A program made the translations under genes and the position numbers. A stretch of 64,000 bases of DNA from contig NZ_JAMTCD010000020.1 in assembly GCF_025370255.1 (NCBI RefSeq), forward strand, positions 1 through 64,000, in the 5' to 3' direction. This document shows positions 9,659 to 17,267 of this stretch, piece by piece (the first letter of the stretch is position 1; each line of letters opens with the position of its first letter). The DNA comes from Shewanella holmiensis (GTDB taxonomy: Bacteria; Pseudomonadota; Gammaproteobacteria; Enterobacterales; Shewanellaceae). Under the pieces are notes generated by a model, which did not search any database, was not told the origin of the DNA, and saw only the letters and a list, made by a program, of their open reading frames with translations.

Positions 9659-9685
9659 AAGCCGCAACAATCGTTGCGGCTTTTT
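9659..9685 (+). terminator. intrinsic terminator after pilU
   Basis: A perfect 10-base stem (AAGCCGCAAC and its complement) with loop AATC is followed by TTTTTG. It lies 35 bases past the pilU stop. Confidence 0.88.
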
Positions 9686-9807
9686 GTTATACTTGTTAAT
9701 CCACTTTTTTGTTCGTGTCTCATTTGTTGGCATTCTGTTCATTTAGATGAATTTGATTTTGGGCTCAACAATTGAGAAGCCATTCTGTTTACCCTAAGGA
9801 TTTTTTC

Positions 9808-10926
9808 ATGTCTTTCCTCAAGAAAGCATCACTACCCGCATTATGTGTTATTCCTCTTTGTACTTTTCAAACCCAGGCTGTAGAAGTAACCGATGAACTT
9901 GATATTGGCGGCGCAGTTCGCGTTAATTACGGTTGGAAAGATTATGATAATGCCAAATTAGAATTTGAACTTTTTCGTGCCGATGTCGATTACAAAAGTG
10001 AAGACGGCTTATTTGCCTCGGCTCAATATCGCTGGTATCAAGATATGGACGTTATTCACCACGCCTATATGGGTTATCAGTTTGATGATGCACAATCAAT
10101 CAAAGTGGGCGTAACTCAGGTGCCATTTGGATTATTACCCTACGCCGCACATTCGTTCTGGTTTGGGGCAACCTACTACATTGGCTTTGAAGATGATTAT
10201 GATGCAGGCATACATTATCAATATCAACGTGATAACTTGCGTGTTGATTTTGCTTATTTTGCCAATGATGAATATGGCAAAGGTAGTCGTTTTGACCGCT
10301 ACTCATTTGATGTGGCAACAACAGCACAATCACCATATGAAGAAGCTGGGCAGTTAAATGCACGACTGGAATACCAGCTGCAACAGGGCGAGTTTAGTCA
10401 TAAAGTAGGCGGTTCATTTCAATACGGTCAGTTAGATTTTGTAGCTAATGTGTCAGGGCTGAATCCAACAGCAAATACCGATGATATAAACACCTTTGCT
10501 GGCGCCGCGCATTGGCAAGCGGATTGGCAAAAGTGGCAGCTTCAATTGCAATACTTGCATTATGATTATGATGTGAACAATAGTAATCGAATCGCCTTAT
10601 CAGCATTCTCATATCCCTTTGAAATTGCCGCACAAGCGGATGTAGTCACAGCAAATATTTCAAAGTCGATGGATGTAGATTGGGGGCCGATTTCAAACTT
10701 AACCTGTTACAACGATTACAGCACAGTGATTGCTTCGGGTGATGGCCTAGCCGATTCAGTGCAAAACGTGACGGGATGTGCGATTACTGCGGGTAAGTTT
10801 TATTCGTATGTTGATTGGATTGCCGGAAAAAATATGTATTTTGCCGGAGGCGAGGGTGTTGGCATTGATAATGGCGATACCGCGTGGCATTCTCGACTCA
10901 ATATAAATATCGGCTTGTATTTTTAA
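9808..10926 (+). CDS. outer-membrane porin-like protein
   Basis: This 372-residue protein has a signal peptide (cleavage near the T-Q-A sequence about 25 residues in), alternating amphipathic beta strands rich in aromatic residues, and a C-terminal phenylalanine (INIGLYF), the hallmark of outer-membrane barrels. It resembles general or phosphate-type porins of Shewanella; the substrate cannot be told. The start at 9808 is chosen because AAGGA lies 8 bases upstream; the frame is open 12 codons further. It stands alone between terminators. Confidence 0.78.
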   Translation: MSFLKKASLPALCVIPLCTFQTQAVEVTDELDIGGAVRVNYGWKDYDNAKLEFELFRADVDYKSEDGLFASAQYRWYQDMDVIHHAYMGYQFDDAQSIKVGVTQVPFGLLPYAAHSFWFGATYYIGFEDDYDAGIHYQYQRDNLRVDFAYFANDEYGKGSRFDRYSFDVATTAQSPYEEAGQLNARLEYQLQQGEFSHKVGGSFQYGQLDFVANVSGLNPTANTDDINTFAGAAHWQADWQKWQLQLQYLHYDYDVNNSNRIALSAFSYPFEIAAQADVVTANISKSMDVDWGPISNLTCYNDYSTVIASGDGLADSVQNVTGCAITAGKFYSYVDWIAGKNMYFAGGEGVGIDNGDTAWHSRLNINIGLYF

Positions 10927-10993
10927 TCGTGATCGAACGGCTGTTTGTGTTCGTATAGAGCTTGATAAATAACAAATAAACTGAGGATTGATC

Positions 10994-11593
10994 ATGTCTG
11001 TTACAGCAAAAAGCGTTAATCATTCTATTATGATGCCATTTATCAAAGGCACAGCCGTTGTATCTACATTGTTTGTTGGCGCGGCGTTGTATAGCGCCAC
11101 GGCGACTGCGGCAAGTTGTCCGGATTATTTAAATGTTGAGGCGCGCAAATTACATTCTGAAGAAAATGTAAACCTGTGCGAACTAACCCAAGGTAAGTCG
11201 GTATTAATTGTCAATACCGCCTCCAATTGTGGTTTTACGCCGCAATTTAAAGCGCTTGAAGCCTTGCATCAAAATTATAAAGACAAAGGATTAGTGGTAA
11301 TTGGTTTTCCATCGGATGATTTTTTCCAAGAAGAAAAAGATGAAGCGAAAACCGCTGATGTTTGTTTCTTAAATTACGGTGTCACTTTTACCATGGTGGC
11401 AACATCACCGGTTCGAGGCAGCGATGCTAATTCAGTATTTGAACATTTGAATGCCAAAACCAGCGCGCCAAAATGGAACTTCTATAAATACCTCGTATCT
11501 GGTGATGGCGAAACTGTGACTCAGTTTAACTCGCGAGTGAAACCCGACAGCGAAGAGCTAAAAAATGCGATTGAAAAACAGTTAAGCCTATAA
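10994..11593 (+). CDS. glutathione peroxidase-like exported protein
   Basis: This thioredoxin-fold protein belongs to the glutathione-peroxidase family: the motif NTASNCGFTPQF holds the peroxidatic cysteine and GFPSDDFF replaces the usual GFPCNQF. It is longer than BtuE-type enzymes (199 against about 160-180 residues) because of an N-terminal hydrophobic segment ending near A-T-A-A that looks like a signal or anchor, so it probably acts in the periplasm. A second cysteine (DVCFLNYG) could be the resolving residue. The start is the ATG at 10994 with GAGG 7 bases upstream. The reductant is unknown. Confidence 0.8.
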   Translation: MSVTAKSVNHSIMMPFIKGTAVVSTLFVGAALYSATATAASCPDYLNVEARKLHSEENVNLCELTQGKSVLIVNTASNCGFTPQFKALEALHQNYKDKGLVVIGFPSDDFFQEEKDEAKTADVCFLNYGVTFTMVATSPVRGSDANSVFEHLNAKTSAPKWNFYKYLVSGDGETVTQFNSRVKPDSEELKNAIEKQLSL

Positions 11594-11661
11594 CCCCGAT
11601 AGCTTAATCGTCATTTTATCAAAACGGAATAAGTGGTTTTTCAAACCATTCAAACCTTAAT

Positions 11662-11697
11662 AACGGCAATATTTCGGGTTAAGCTAAAGCCGTTTTT
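11662..11697 (+). terminator. possible terminator after GPx-like gene
   Basis: AACGGC and GCCGTT pair around a long loop and are followed by TTT. The stem is short and the loop is 21 bases, so this is a weak candidate. Confidence 0.35.
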
Positions 11698-11858
11698 AAA
11701 ATAAAAGATTATTTGATAGGCCATTTATTCGGCTGCAGTGATAATTTTGGCTAGTTAAGTCGCATTTTCAGCAAGATATTGGGACAACAAGACGTAAAAA
11801 TAATATCCTTTTTAGATTAAAAAGTACGATACAAAACAATAAAAACTAGGAGCGAGTT

Positions 11859-12872
11859 TTGGCGCGATTCTCAGGGTTAGACAAAGAAACAGGTCACAGT
11901 GCACGTGGTAAAACAGGCGTATTATTAGTTAACTTAGGTACGCCAGATGAACCAACAGCATCAGCGGTTAGGCGTTATCTTGCAGAGTTTTTAGCGGATC
12001 CTCGGGTGGTTGAAATTCCAAAGCTAATTTGGATGATGATATTACACGGTATTATTTTGCGTGTTCGTCCGGCAAAGTCAGCGGCGCTTTACAAAGAGAT
12101 CTGGACAGAAGAAGGTTCGCCATTATTAGCAATTAGCAGACAACAACAATCAAAGTTGGCTGATTTGTTAGCGACATCGGGCGTTAACGCGTCAGTGCAC
12201 CTTGCTATGCGTTATGGCTCGCCATCGGTAGCCTCAACCTTACAAGATATGCACAAGCAAGGTATTGATAAATTAGTGGTATTACCGCTTTACCCTCAAT
12301 ATGCAGCGCCTACAACAGCATCGGCATTTGATGCCATAGCCAAAGAGTTATGTAAATGGCGTTACCTGCCAGCATTGCACTTTATTAATACTTATCACGA
12401 TCACCCTGACTTGATAAATGCGTTAGCAAATTCTATTAAACAAGACTTTGATAAAAACGGTAAACCGCAAAAGTTAGTGTTGTCATATCACGGCATGCCA
12501 GAACGCAATTTACATTTGGGCGATCCTTACTACTGCTTTTGCATGAAAACCACCCGTTTAGTGGTTGAAAAGCTTGGATTAACTGAAGACGATTATATCA
12601 CTACATTCCAATCGCGCTTTGGCAAAGCTAAATGGTTACAACCCTATACCGATGCGACAATTGAAGCATTACCAGCAAAAGGGATTAATGATATTGCGGT
12701 AATTTGCCCCGCCTTTAGTGCCGACTGTTTAGAAACCCTAGAAGAAATTCAAGGTGAAAATCGTCACGTATTTGAAGGCGCTGGTGGCAAAAACTTCAGA
12801 TACATTGAATGTTTGAATGCCAATGATGACCATATAAAAATGATGGCTAATATCGTTAAACCTTATCTATAA
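11859..12872 (+). CDS. hemH: ferrochelatase HemH
   Basis: Ferrochelatase inserts Fe2+ into protoporphyrin IX in the last step of heme synthesis. The 337-residue protein has the N-terminal LLVNLGTPDEP motif, the catalytic SYHGMPERN segment near residues 209-217, and the C-terminal CPAFSADCLETLEE metal-site region. The start is TTG, supported by AGGAG about 7 bases upstream and by the lack of any ATG before the conserved core. A hairpin terminator follows. Confidence 0.94.
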   Translation: MARFSGLDKETGHSARGKTGVLLVNLGTPDEPTASAVRRYLAEFLADPRVVEIPKLIWMMILHGIILRVRPAKSAALYKEIWTEEGSPLLAISRQQQSKLADLLATSGVNASVHLAMRYGSPSVASTLQDMHKQGIDKLVVLPLYPQYAAPTTASAFDAIAKELCKWRYLPALHFINTYHDHPDLINALANSIKQDFDKNGKPQKLVLSYHGMPERNLHLGDPYYCFCMKTTRLVVEKLGLTEDDYITTFQSRFGKAKWLQPYTDATIEALPAKGINDIAVICPAFSADCLETLEEIQGENRHVFEGAGGKNFRYIECLNANDDHIKMMANIVKPYL

Positions 12873-12880
12873 AGCAAGTA

Positions 12881-12905
12881 AAGGACGAAGGCGCACTTCG
12901 TCCTT
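12881..12905 (+). terminator. terminator after hemH
   Basis: A perfect 10-base stem (AAGGACGAAG and its complement) with loop GCGCA is followed by a T-containing stretch. It starts 8 bases past the hemH stop. Confidence 0.7.
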
Positions 12906-13109
12906 CTTGGGCCTACTTAGACAGCGTTTAATCGTAACAACCTTACTTTACATCTAAGCAATCTTTTCTAGCGCACCAGCTATGCAAAGCCCGTATTAGC
13001 TTTAGGCTCTTGCATCTAGCCCATAGACGCTAGAACCTCGTTGCAACATCTCGCTTCATCTATATCAATTTGTTAGACTCAACATAACAATGGTTAACGC
13101 ATATAAGTT

Positions 13110-13439
13110 ATGAGAATAGATCCCAACATAGCCCTAGTTTTCAGTACCGATAAAGGCAGAATTGAACCCGATAAAATAGTAGATGCTGTGCCAGAAGGCG
13201 ATGGCATTGTGCGTATTCATAAAGACAGTAAAGGCCGCAAAGGCAAAGGTGTGAGTGTCATTAAAGGCTTAGGTTTGGATCAAACTGAACTAAAAGCATT
13301 GGCACAAAAGCTTAAAAAGCAATGCGGCTGCGGTGGTACGGTCAAAGACTTTACCATTGAAGTACAAACCGACAATCGTGAACAATTGAAAACCTTGCTA
13401 GAAAAAATGAATTATACGGTAAAGTTAGCGGGTGGTTAA
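13110..13439 (+). CDS. yciH: SUI1/eIF1-family translation factor YciH
   Basis: This 109-residue SUI1-domain protein is homologous to E. coli YciH. It keeps the GRKGKGVSVIKGL segment, the zinc-like KKQCGCGGTVKD motif near residues 70-81 and the terminal VKLAGG. The family can discriminate against aberrant initiation complexes in vitro; its cellular role is unclear. No good ribosome binding site precedes the ATG. The gene appears monocistronic. Confidence 0.9.
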   Translation: MRIDPNIALVFSTDKGRIEPDKIVDAVPEGDGIVRIHKDSKGRKGKGVSVIKGLGLDQTELKALAQKLKKQCGCGGTVKDFTIEVQTDNREQLKTLLEKMNYTVKLAGG

Positions 13440-13562
13440 AAGAACTAGCTGATGTGCTAGGGGCTGTTTTTGAAAAAACAACTTTTAAACATCAACAATC
13501 TCCAGCAACCTATCGTGAAAGTTGATGCATTTAGACTCATTATTTAACAAGAGAGACTGATT

Positions 13563-14174
13563 ATGGATGAATCTAAAACGAATCTAAAAGAAGCACAAAA
13601 AAGTCGTTTAAAAGGCGATAACTTACAAGGTTATTTGTTGATAGCTATGCCCTCACTTGAGGAAACTTTTTTTGAACGTAGCGTCATTTATGTTTGTGAG
13701 CATGACGAAAAAGGGGCCATGGGATTAATTATCAATCGTCCTATCGGTATTGAGCTGGAAGATTTATTAGAGCAAATGGGTCTAAATCCGCCACCAGAAA
13801 CGGCATTTTATATCAATTCACAGGTATTGGTTGGTGGACCTGTTTCACCCGATAGAGGATTTGTATTGCATAGTCCGCAGTCCAATTGGTTGAATAGCCA
13901 TCAGATCAGCGATTATTGCATGCTAACCTCATCTCGCGATGTACTGTCATCAATTGGTACGGCCAAATCGCCAACCGATTATATCGTTGCATTAGGTTAT
14001 GCGGGCTGGGGTAAAGACCAGTTAGAACAGGAGTTAGCCGATAATACCTGGCTAACGATAAAAGCGACACCCGAGTTACTGTATTCTAAAGACCCCGAGC
14101 ATTTATGGGATATTGCCTCAAAACAACTTGGATTTGATATGTGGCAAATATCATCACAAATTGGCCATGCTTAA
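13563..14174 (+). CDS. yqgE: YqgE/AlgH family protein
   Basis: This 203-residue member of the UPF0301 (YqgE/AlgH) family shows [45 protein letters not shown] and the [13 protein letters not shown] signature. It carries about 22 more N-terminal residues than the E. coli protein, mostly charged. Function is unproven; it is nearly always next to yqgF, as here. A purine-rich AAGAGAGA stretch precedes the start. Confidence 0.93.
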   Translation: MDESKTNLKEAQKSRLKGDNLQGYLLIAMPSLEETFFERSVIYVCEHDEKGAMGLIINRPIGIELEDLLEQMGLNPPPETAFYINSQVLVGGPVSPDRGFVLHSPQSNWLNSHQISDYCMLTSSRDVLSSIGTAKSPTDYIVALGYAGWGKDQLEQELADNTWLTIKATPELLYSKDPEHLWDIASKQLGFDMWQISSQIGHA

Positions 14175-14196
14175 TGAAGGCAGATTGTGTTTAAAA

Positions 14197-14224
14197 GCTA
14201 GAGGCTAGAGGCTAGAAGCTAGAT
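14197..14224. repeat. GCTAGAR heptamer array upstream of yqgF
   Basis: Four exact 7-base units GCTAGAG, GCTAGAG, GCTAGAA, GCTAGAT lie 30 bases before the yqgF start. The core GCTAGA is the complement of TCTAGC in the array just past the yqgF stop (14675-14695), so the two arrays are inverted around the gene. Confidence 0.85.
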
Positions 14225-14254
14225 GTCTGCACCTATTTTTATAATGAGAAAATC

Positions 14255-14674
14255 ATGCACCCACAAACCGTACTAGGTTTTGACTATGGTACCAAAAGTA
14301 TTGGCATCGCCATTGGCCAAGCTATAACAGGCAGTGCTAACCCGCTGATGTCAATTAAAGCGGTTGACGGTATTCCTAATTGGGATGACATTGGTAAGTT
14401 AATTCAAGAATGGCAACCGGATTTAGTTGTAGTCGGTCTACCACTGAATATGGATGGCACCGAGCAAGAAATGACCCAGCGTGCGCGCAAGTTTGCTAAC
14501 CGCATTAATGGCCGTTTTGGTATAAAAGTCGCAACTCAAGATGAACGGCTAACCACTGCAGACGCCAAAGCACGATTATTTGAACTAGGCGGATTTAAAG
14601 CGCTCACTAAAGGGCAGGTTGATGCGGTTTCAGCAGTGCTGATTATTGAAAGTTACTTTGAAAACCAGTTTTAA
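14255..14674 (+). CDS. yqgF: Holliday junction resolvase-like RNase H fold protein YqgF/RuvX
   Basis: This 139-residue RNase H fold protein is of the YqgF (RuvX) family, implicated in 16S rRNA 5'-end processing and junction resolution. It shows the first acidic motif [14 protein letters not shown], the GLPLNMDG motif and the DERLTTADA motif, whose acidic residues coordinate metal. Length is typical. Heptamer arrays in inverted orientation lie directly before and after it. Confidence 0.94.
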   Translation: MHPQTVLGFDYGTKSIGIAIGQAITGSANPLMSIKAVDGIPNWDDIGKLIQEWQPDLVVVGLPLNMDGTEQEMTQRARKFANRINGRFGIKVATQDERLTTADAKARLFELGGFKALTKGQVDAVSAVLIIESYFENQF

Positions 14675-14695
14675 TCTAGCATCTAGCATCTAGCT
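14675..14695. repeat. TCTAGCA heptamer array downstream of yqgF
   Basis: TCTAGCA, TCTAGCA, TCTAGCT lie directly after the yqgF stop codon. The core is the complement of the upstream GCTAGA array, so a transcript of yqgF could pair end to end over about 18 bases. Confidence 0.82.
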
Positions 14696-14788
14696 TTTAG
14701 CAATTAGATCTACTTTCAAATCGAACTTGACAATCATTTAGCTGTCTATAAGCTAACAATCAATTAACGTGTTGTATTTGGAGTCTTT

Positions 14789-15346
14789 ATGAAGAAGTTG
14801 TTTTTAGCCGCAGCGGTATTAGCTTTAAGTGCGTGCAGCACATTAAAAACCAATACAGATTTCGACCCAGCGGTGTCGTTTAACCAATTTAAAACCTTTG
14901 CTTGGGTTGAAGCTAAAACTACCGATGAAGGTTATCATCTAGACGGTCTACTTGATCAGCGTGTAAGAGATGCCGTTGACAACCAAATGGCCGCGAAAGG
15001 ATTAACTAAGGCATCAGTGGAAGAAGCCGATTTATTGGTAAATTATCTCACCAAAGTCGATAAAAAAATCAATGTAGATACCTTTAACAATAACTTTGGA
15101 TATAACCCATATTACGGTCCTGGTTGGGGATGGGGCGGTTCAATGCAGACCCAAACAACAGTACGTGAATATGAAGTCGGCACTTTGATCATCGATTTAG
15201 TTGATAACAAAACGGATAAGTTAGTCTGGCGCGGCAGTGTTGCTGATACGATTCGTGATCACAACACCCCACAAGAGCGTGTTGAGATTATCAACAACGC
15301 CATTGGCCAAGTGATGTCAGCTTTTCCACCTCAGCCAGCAAAATAA
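14789..15346 (+). CDS. DUF4136 domain lipoprotein
   Basis: This 185-residue protein has a lipoprotein signal peptide with lipobox LSAC (Cys16). It then has a DUF4136-type domain: early FNQFKTFAWVE, an EEADLLVNYLTK segment, a glycine/tyrosine/tryptophan-rich loop near residue 105, and GTLIIDLVDNKTDKLVWRG. It is probably anchored in the outer membrane facing the periplasm. Function unknown. It is monocistronic with a good hairpin terminator. Confidence 0.85.
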   Translation: MKKLFLAAAVLALSACSTLKTNTDFDPAVSFNQFKTFAWVEAKTTDEGYHLDGLLDQRVRDAVDNQMAAKGLTKASVEEADLLVNYLTKVDKKINVDTFNNNFGYNPYYGPGWGWGGSMQTQTTVREYEVGTLIIDLVDNKTDKLVWRGSVADTIRDHNTPQERVEIINNAIGQVMSAFPPQPAK

Positions 15347-15362
15347 TTTACAAACCAGAGTA

Positions 15363-15390
15363 AGCTGCGCTAACAAGCGCAGCTGTTTCT
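15363..15390 (+). terminator. terminator after DUF4136 gene
   Basis: A perfect 8-base stem (AGCTGCGC and its complement) with loop TAACAA is followed by GTTTCTT. Confidence 0.75.
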
Positions 15391-15536
15391 TAATTGAATA
15401 AATAAAACCAATTCTCTCGCTAGATATCTAAAGTTAACCCAATTATCTAAAAGTTAATCTAAATATTTTCAAATCGTAGCCTTATTGCCTCTTCATTGCT
15501 TCAACATAATGTCAGTTAAAGCTGGGCGAAAATTTT

Positions 15537-15550
15537 TAGAGTCTGGAGTC
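15537..15550. repeat. TAGAGTC/TGGAGTC heptamer pair upstream of rfaH
   Basis: Two adjacent 7-base units (TAGAGTC, TGGAGTC) are the complement of GACTCTA, which is repeated at 17204-17217 before the export gene. Together they flank rfaH and its target leader in inverted orientation. Confidence 0.65.
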
Positions 15551-15659
15551 TAAAAATAAGGATATGTGGGGGTATTTTTCTTTACCCTCAAAAAAGCATT
15601 TGTTAGAATTCACGACCGTGATATGGACCTTCGCATTTTTTAATTGAGTGACCCTTCCA

Positions 15660-16172
15660 ATGAAATCTTGGTATCTTTTGTACTGTAAACCACGTGAAGA
15701 ATTACGTGCACAGCAAAACCTAGCGCTTCAACAAGTTGAAAGCTATTTGCCAATGATTAAAGAATCAAAAACAATAAAATCGATCACTAAAATAGTCGAA
15801 ACGCCACTATTTCCAAATTACCTGTTTATTCATTTTGACCCAACAGAATTCAGTGTCAGTAAGATCCATTCAACCCGAGGCGCTAGCCGCATCATTGGTT
15901 GTAAAGAGGTGATGACGCCTATTGATGATCGTTTAATCAATGAGATTAAGCGCCGTGTCAATGCGCATATACCCAAACAGGAAAAAGGCATTCAAAAAGG
16001 CGATAAGGTGAAGTTCATAGAAGGTCCATTTATTGATTTACAAGCCATCTTTGAAGAGCGAAATGCCGAAAAACGTTGCTATGTATTGTTCAATATTATG
16101 GGCCAGCAAAAGCGCATATTAGTGGATGAAACCAGCATAAAAAAACTTACCGAAGAGAGTGGGAGTAAGTGA
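15660..16172 (+). CDS. rfaH: transcription/translation regulator RfaH
   Basis: RfaH is a NusG paralogue that is recruited to RNA polymerase paused at ops sites and suppresses termination and polarity in long surface-polysaccharide operons. The 170-residue protein begins MKSWYLLYCKP as in E. coli RfaH, and has the LFPNYLFIHFDP and TRGASRIIG motifs of the NusG N-terminal domain. The C-terminal KOW domain includes GDKVKFIEGPFIDLQAIF. The frame also opens at a GTG at 15648, but 15660 matches family starts. A perfect ops element lies 364 bases past the stop, ahead of the O-antigen operon. Confidence 0.93.
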   Translation: MKSWYLLYCKPREELRAQQNLALQQVESYLPMIKESKTIKSITKIVETPLFPNYLFIHFDPTEFSVSKIHSTRGASRIIGCKEVMTPIDDRLINEIKRRVNAHIPKQEKGIQKGDKVKFIEGPFIDLQAIFEERNAEKRCYVLFNIMGQQKRILVDETSIKKLTEESGSK

Positions 16173-16425
16173 TCTTTGTTGCTTGAAAAATAAACATGCA
16201 TTAGATATTCGCTTCTATGCTTGTAAGACATTGACCATTTACATTGGTTGGCCGGTTACTGAAAAAGTCATTCGTTAACAGAATGATAATTAATAATTGT
16301 TTAAAATCATTTATTTAGCTTTCCCGCAACAGGCTTGTGTAATTTTTTTAAATCGTATGTGTAACAAATCAGTCATTTTATATTGAATGGTTGAATTATG
16401 TGCATATTTAAGCACACAGTTAAGC
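16173..16425. other. AT-rich spacer after rfaH
   Basis: No ORF of note. The stretch is AT-rich and leads to a strong -10 element at 16426. I see no clear terminator for rfaH. Confidence 0.5.
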
Positions 16426-16431
16426 TATAAT
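16426..16431 (+). promoter_or_regulatory. -10 element of polysaccharide operon promoter
   Basis: A perfect TATAAT lies 105 bases upstream of the ops site. The region 17 bases upstream (CATATT) is a poor -35. Transcription would start near 16438, giving a leader of about 830 nt before the SLBB export gene. Inferred from position and consensus. Confidence 0.5.
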
Positions 16432-16535
16432 ACGGCGCACTTTTAAGATTGGTTCAGTTTTAGACTAATCATTCTATCTAGAACAAAATCAGACATTTCG
16501 CACCGCGAAGGGCAATATAGAAGCCGAAATCTATG

Positions 16536-16547
16536 GGCGGTAGCGTG
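16536..16547 (+). promoter_or_regulatory. ops (operon polarity suppressor) element
   Basis: GGCGGTAGCGTG is an exact match to the 12-base ops core that pauses RNA polymerase and recruits RfaH. It lies downstream of the -10 element and upstream of the O-antigen locus, and rfaH itself is the neighbouring upstream gene. Confidence 0.92.
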
Positions 16548-16550
16548 TCT

Positions 16551-16740
16551 GAAAATAATTGTCGGGAACAATTATTAACAGCTTCAGTCTGGCCCGAAGG
16601 GGAAAATACAGGACGTATTTTATAAAGGACATCGAATGAACAGTTTCATTCGTTTAGCTATAAGCCGAAAATAATTGTCAGGAACAATTATTAACAGCTT
16701 CAGCTGGCTCGAAGAGTGAAATACAGGACGTATTTCATCA
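16551..16740 (+). repeat. leader repeat module, copy 1
   Basis: This module of about 190 bases is repeated at 16901-17090 with few changes. It contains four hairpins: 9-base stems with loop CGGGA (16554-16576) and CAGGA (16670-16692), and 7- to 8-base stems with loop AGGAC (16603-16621 and 16717-16737). All loops expose GGA. Confidence 0.85.
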
Positions 16741-16762
16741 GGGCGTCTCGCCCGCTACGCGA

Positions 16763-16785
16763 TTGAAGTGTCAGGAACACTTCAA
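16763..16785 (+). other. leader hairpin with CAGGA loop
   Basis: A perfect 9-base stem (TTGAAGTGT and its complement) closes a CAGGA loop, the same loop as in the flanking repeat modules but with a different stem sequence. This points to conservation of structure and loop rather than of primary sequence. Confidence 0.75.
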
Positions 16786-16813
16786 AATTGCTTTAGCAAG
16801 CCCGCAGGGTGGA

Positions 16814-16827
16814 GTATATGGATATAC
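16814..16827 (+). other. leader hairpin with ATGGAT hexaloop
   Basis: GTAT and ATAC enclose the hexaloop ATGGAT, which fits the ANGGAN hexaloop preferred by CsrA/RsmA proteins. It lies between the two repeat modules. Confidence 0.55.
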
Positions 16828-16900
16828 GGAATAATCGGTAGCATAGATCTTGAAAGCAAGGTCGTGACCTTTCAGATAATTGTGGTCTTTAGTGAACGCC

Positions 16901-17090
16901 GAAAATAATTGTCAGGAACAATTATTAACAGCTTTAGCCTGGCCCGAAGGGGAAAATATAGGACGTATTTTATAAAGGACATCGAATGAACAGTTTCTGT
17001 CTTTAGTGAACGCCGAAAATAATTTTCGGGAACAATTATTAACCGCTTCAGCTGGCTCGAAGAGTGAAATACAGGACGTATTTCATCAGA
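16901..17090 (+). repeat. leader repeat module, copy 2
   Basis: This is a near-identical copy of 16551-16740 offset by 348-350 bases. Hairpins are kept at 16904-16926 (CAGGA loop), 16953-16971 (AGGAC loop, one base change giving a G-U pair), 17018-17040 (CGGGA loop, one mismatch) and 17065-17085 (AGGAC loop). A further hairpin with a GGA-containing loop follows at 17099-17116. Confidence 0.85.
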
Positions 17091-17203
17091 GCGTCAAGAC
17101 CGTCATCTGGAACGGTAGAAAAAGTCTTTAAAGTTCGACAAGCTAGCCGACCAAATTTTATGAATAGAGCCTAGCAACACAATTAACAGGCTCTTTCAAC
17201 CAA

Positions 17204-17224
17204 GACTCTAGACTCTAGAATCTA
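17204..17224. repeat. GACTCTA heptamer array before export gene
   Basis: GACTCTA, GACTCTA, GAATCTA. This is the complement of the TAGAGTC pair at 15537, so rfaH and the leader lie between inverted heptamer arrays. Confidence 0.75.
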
Positions 17225-17267
17225 ATCTTAGAACCAATTTCAAAACCAATAATATCGGAGATACCTG

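Noticed and set aside
16551..17116. Leader hairpins as a CRISPR array or as a dedicated CsrB gene
   Set aside because: Spacing and sequence are irregular and there are no spacers, so it is not CRISPR. No separate promoter-terminator pair for a small RNA is visible, so it is described as a leader.
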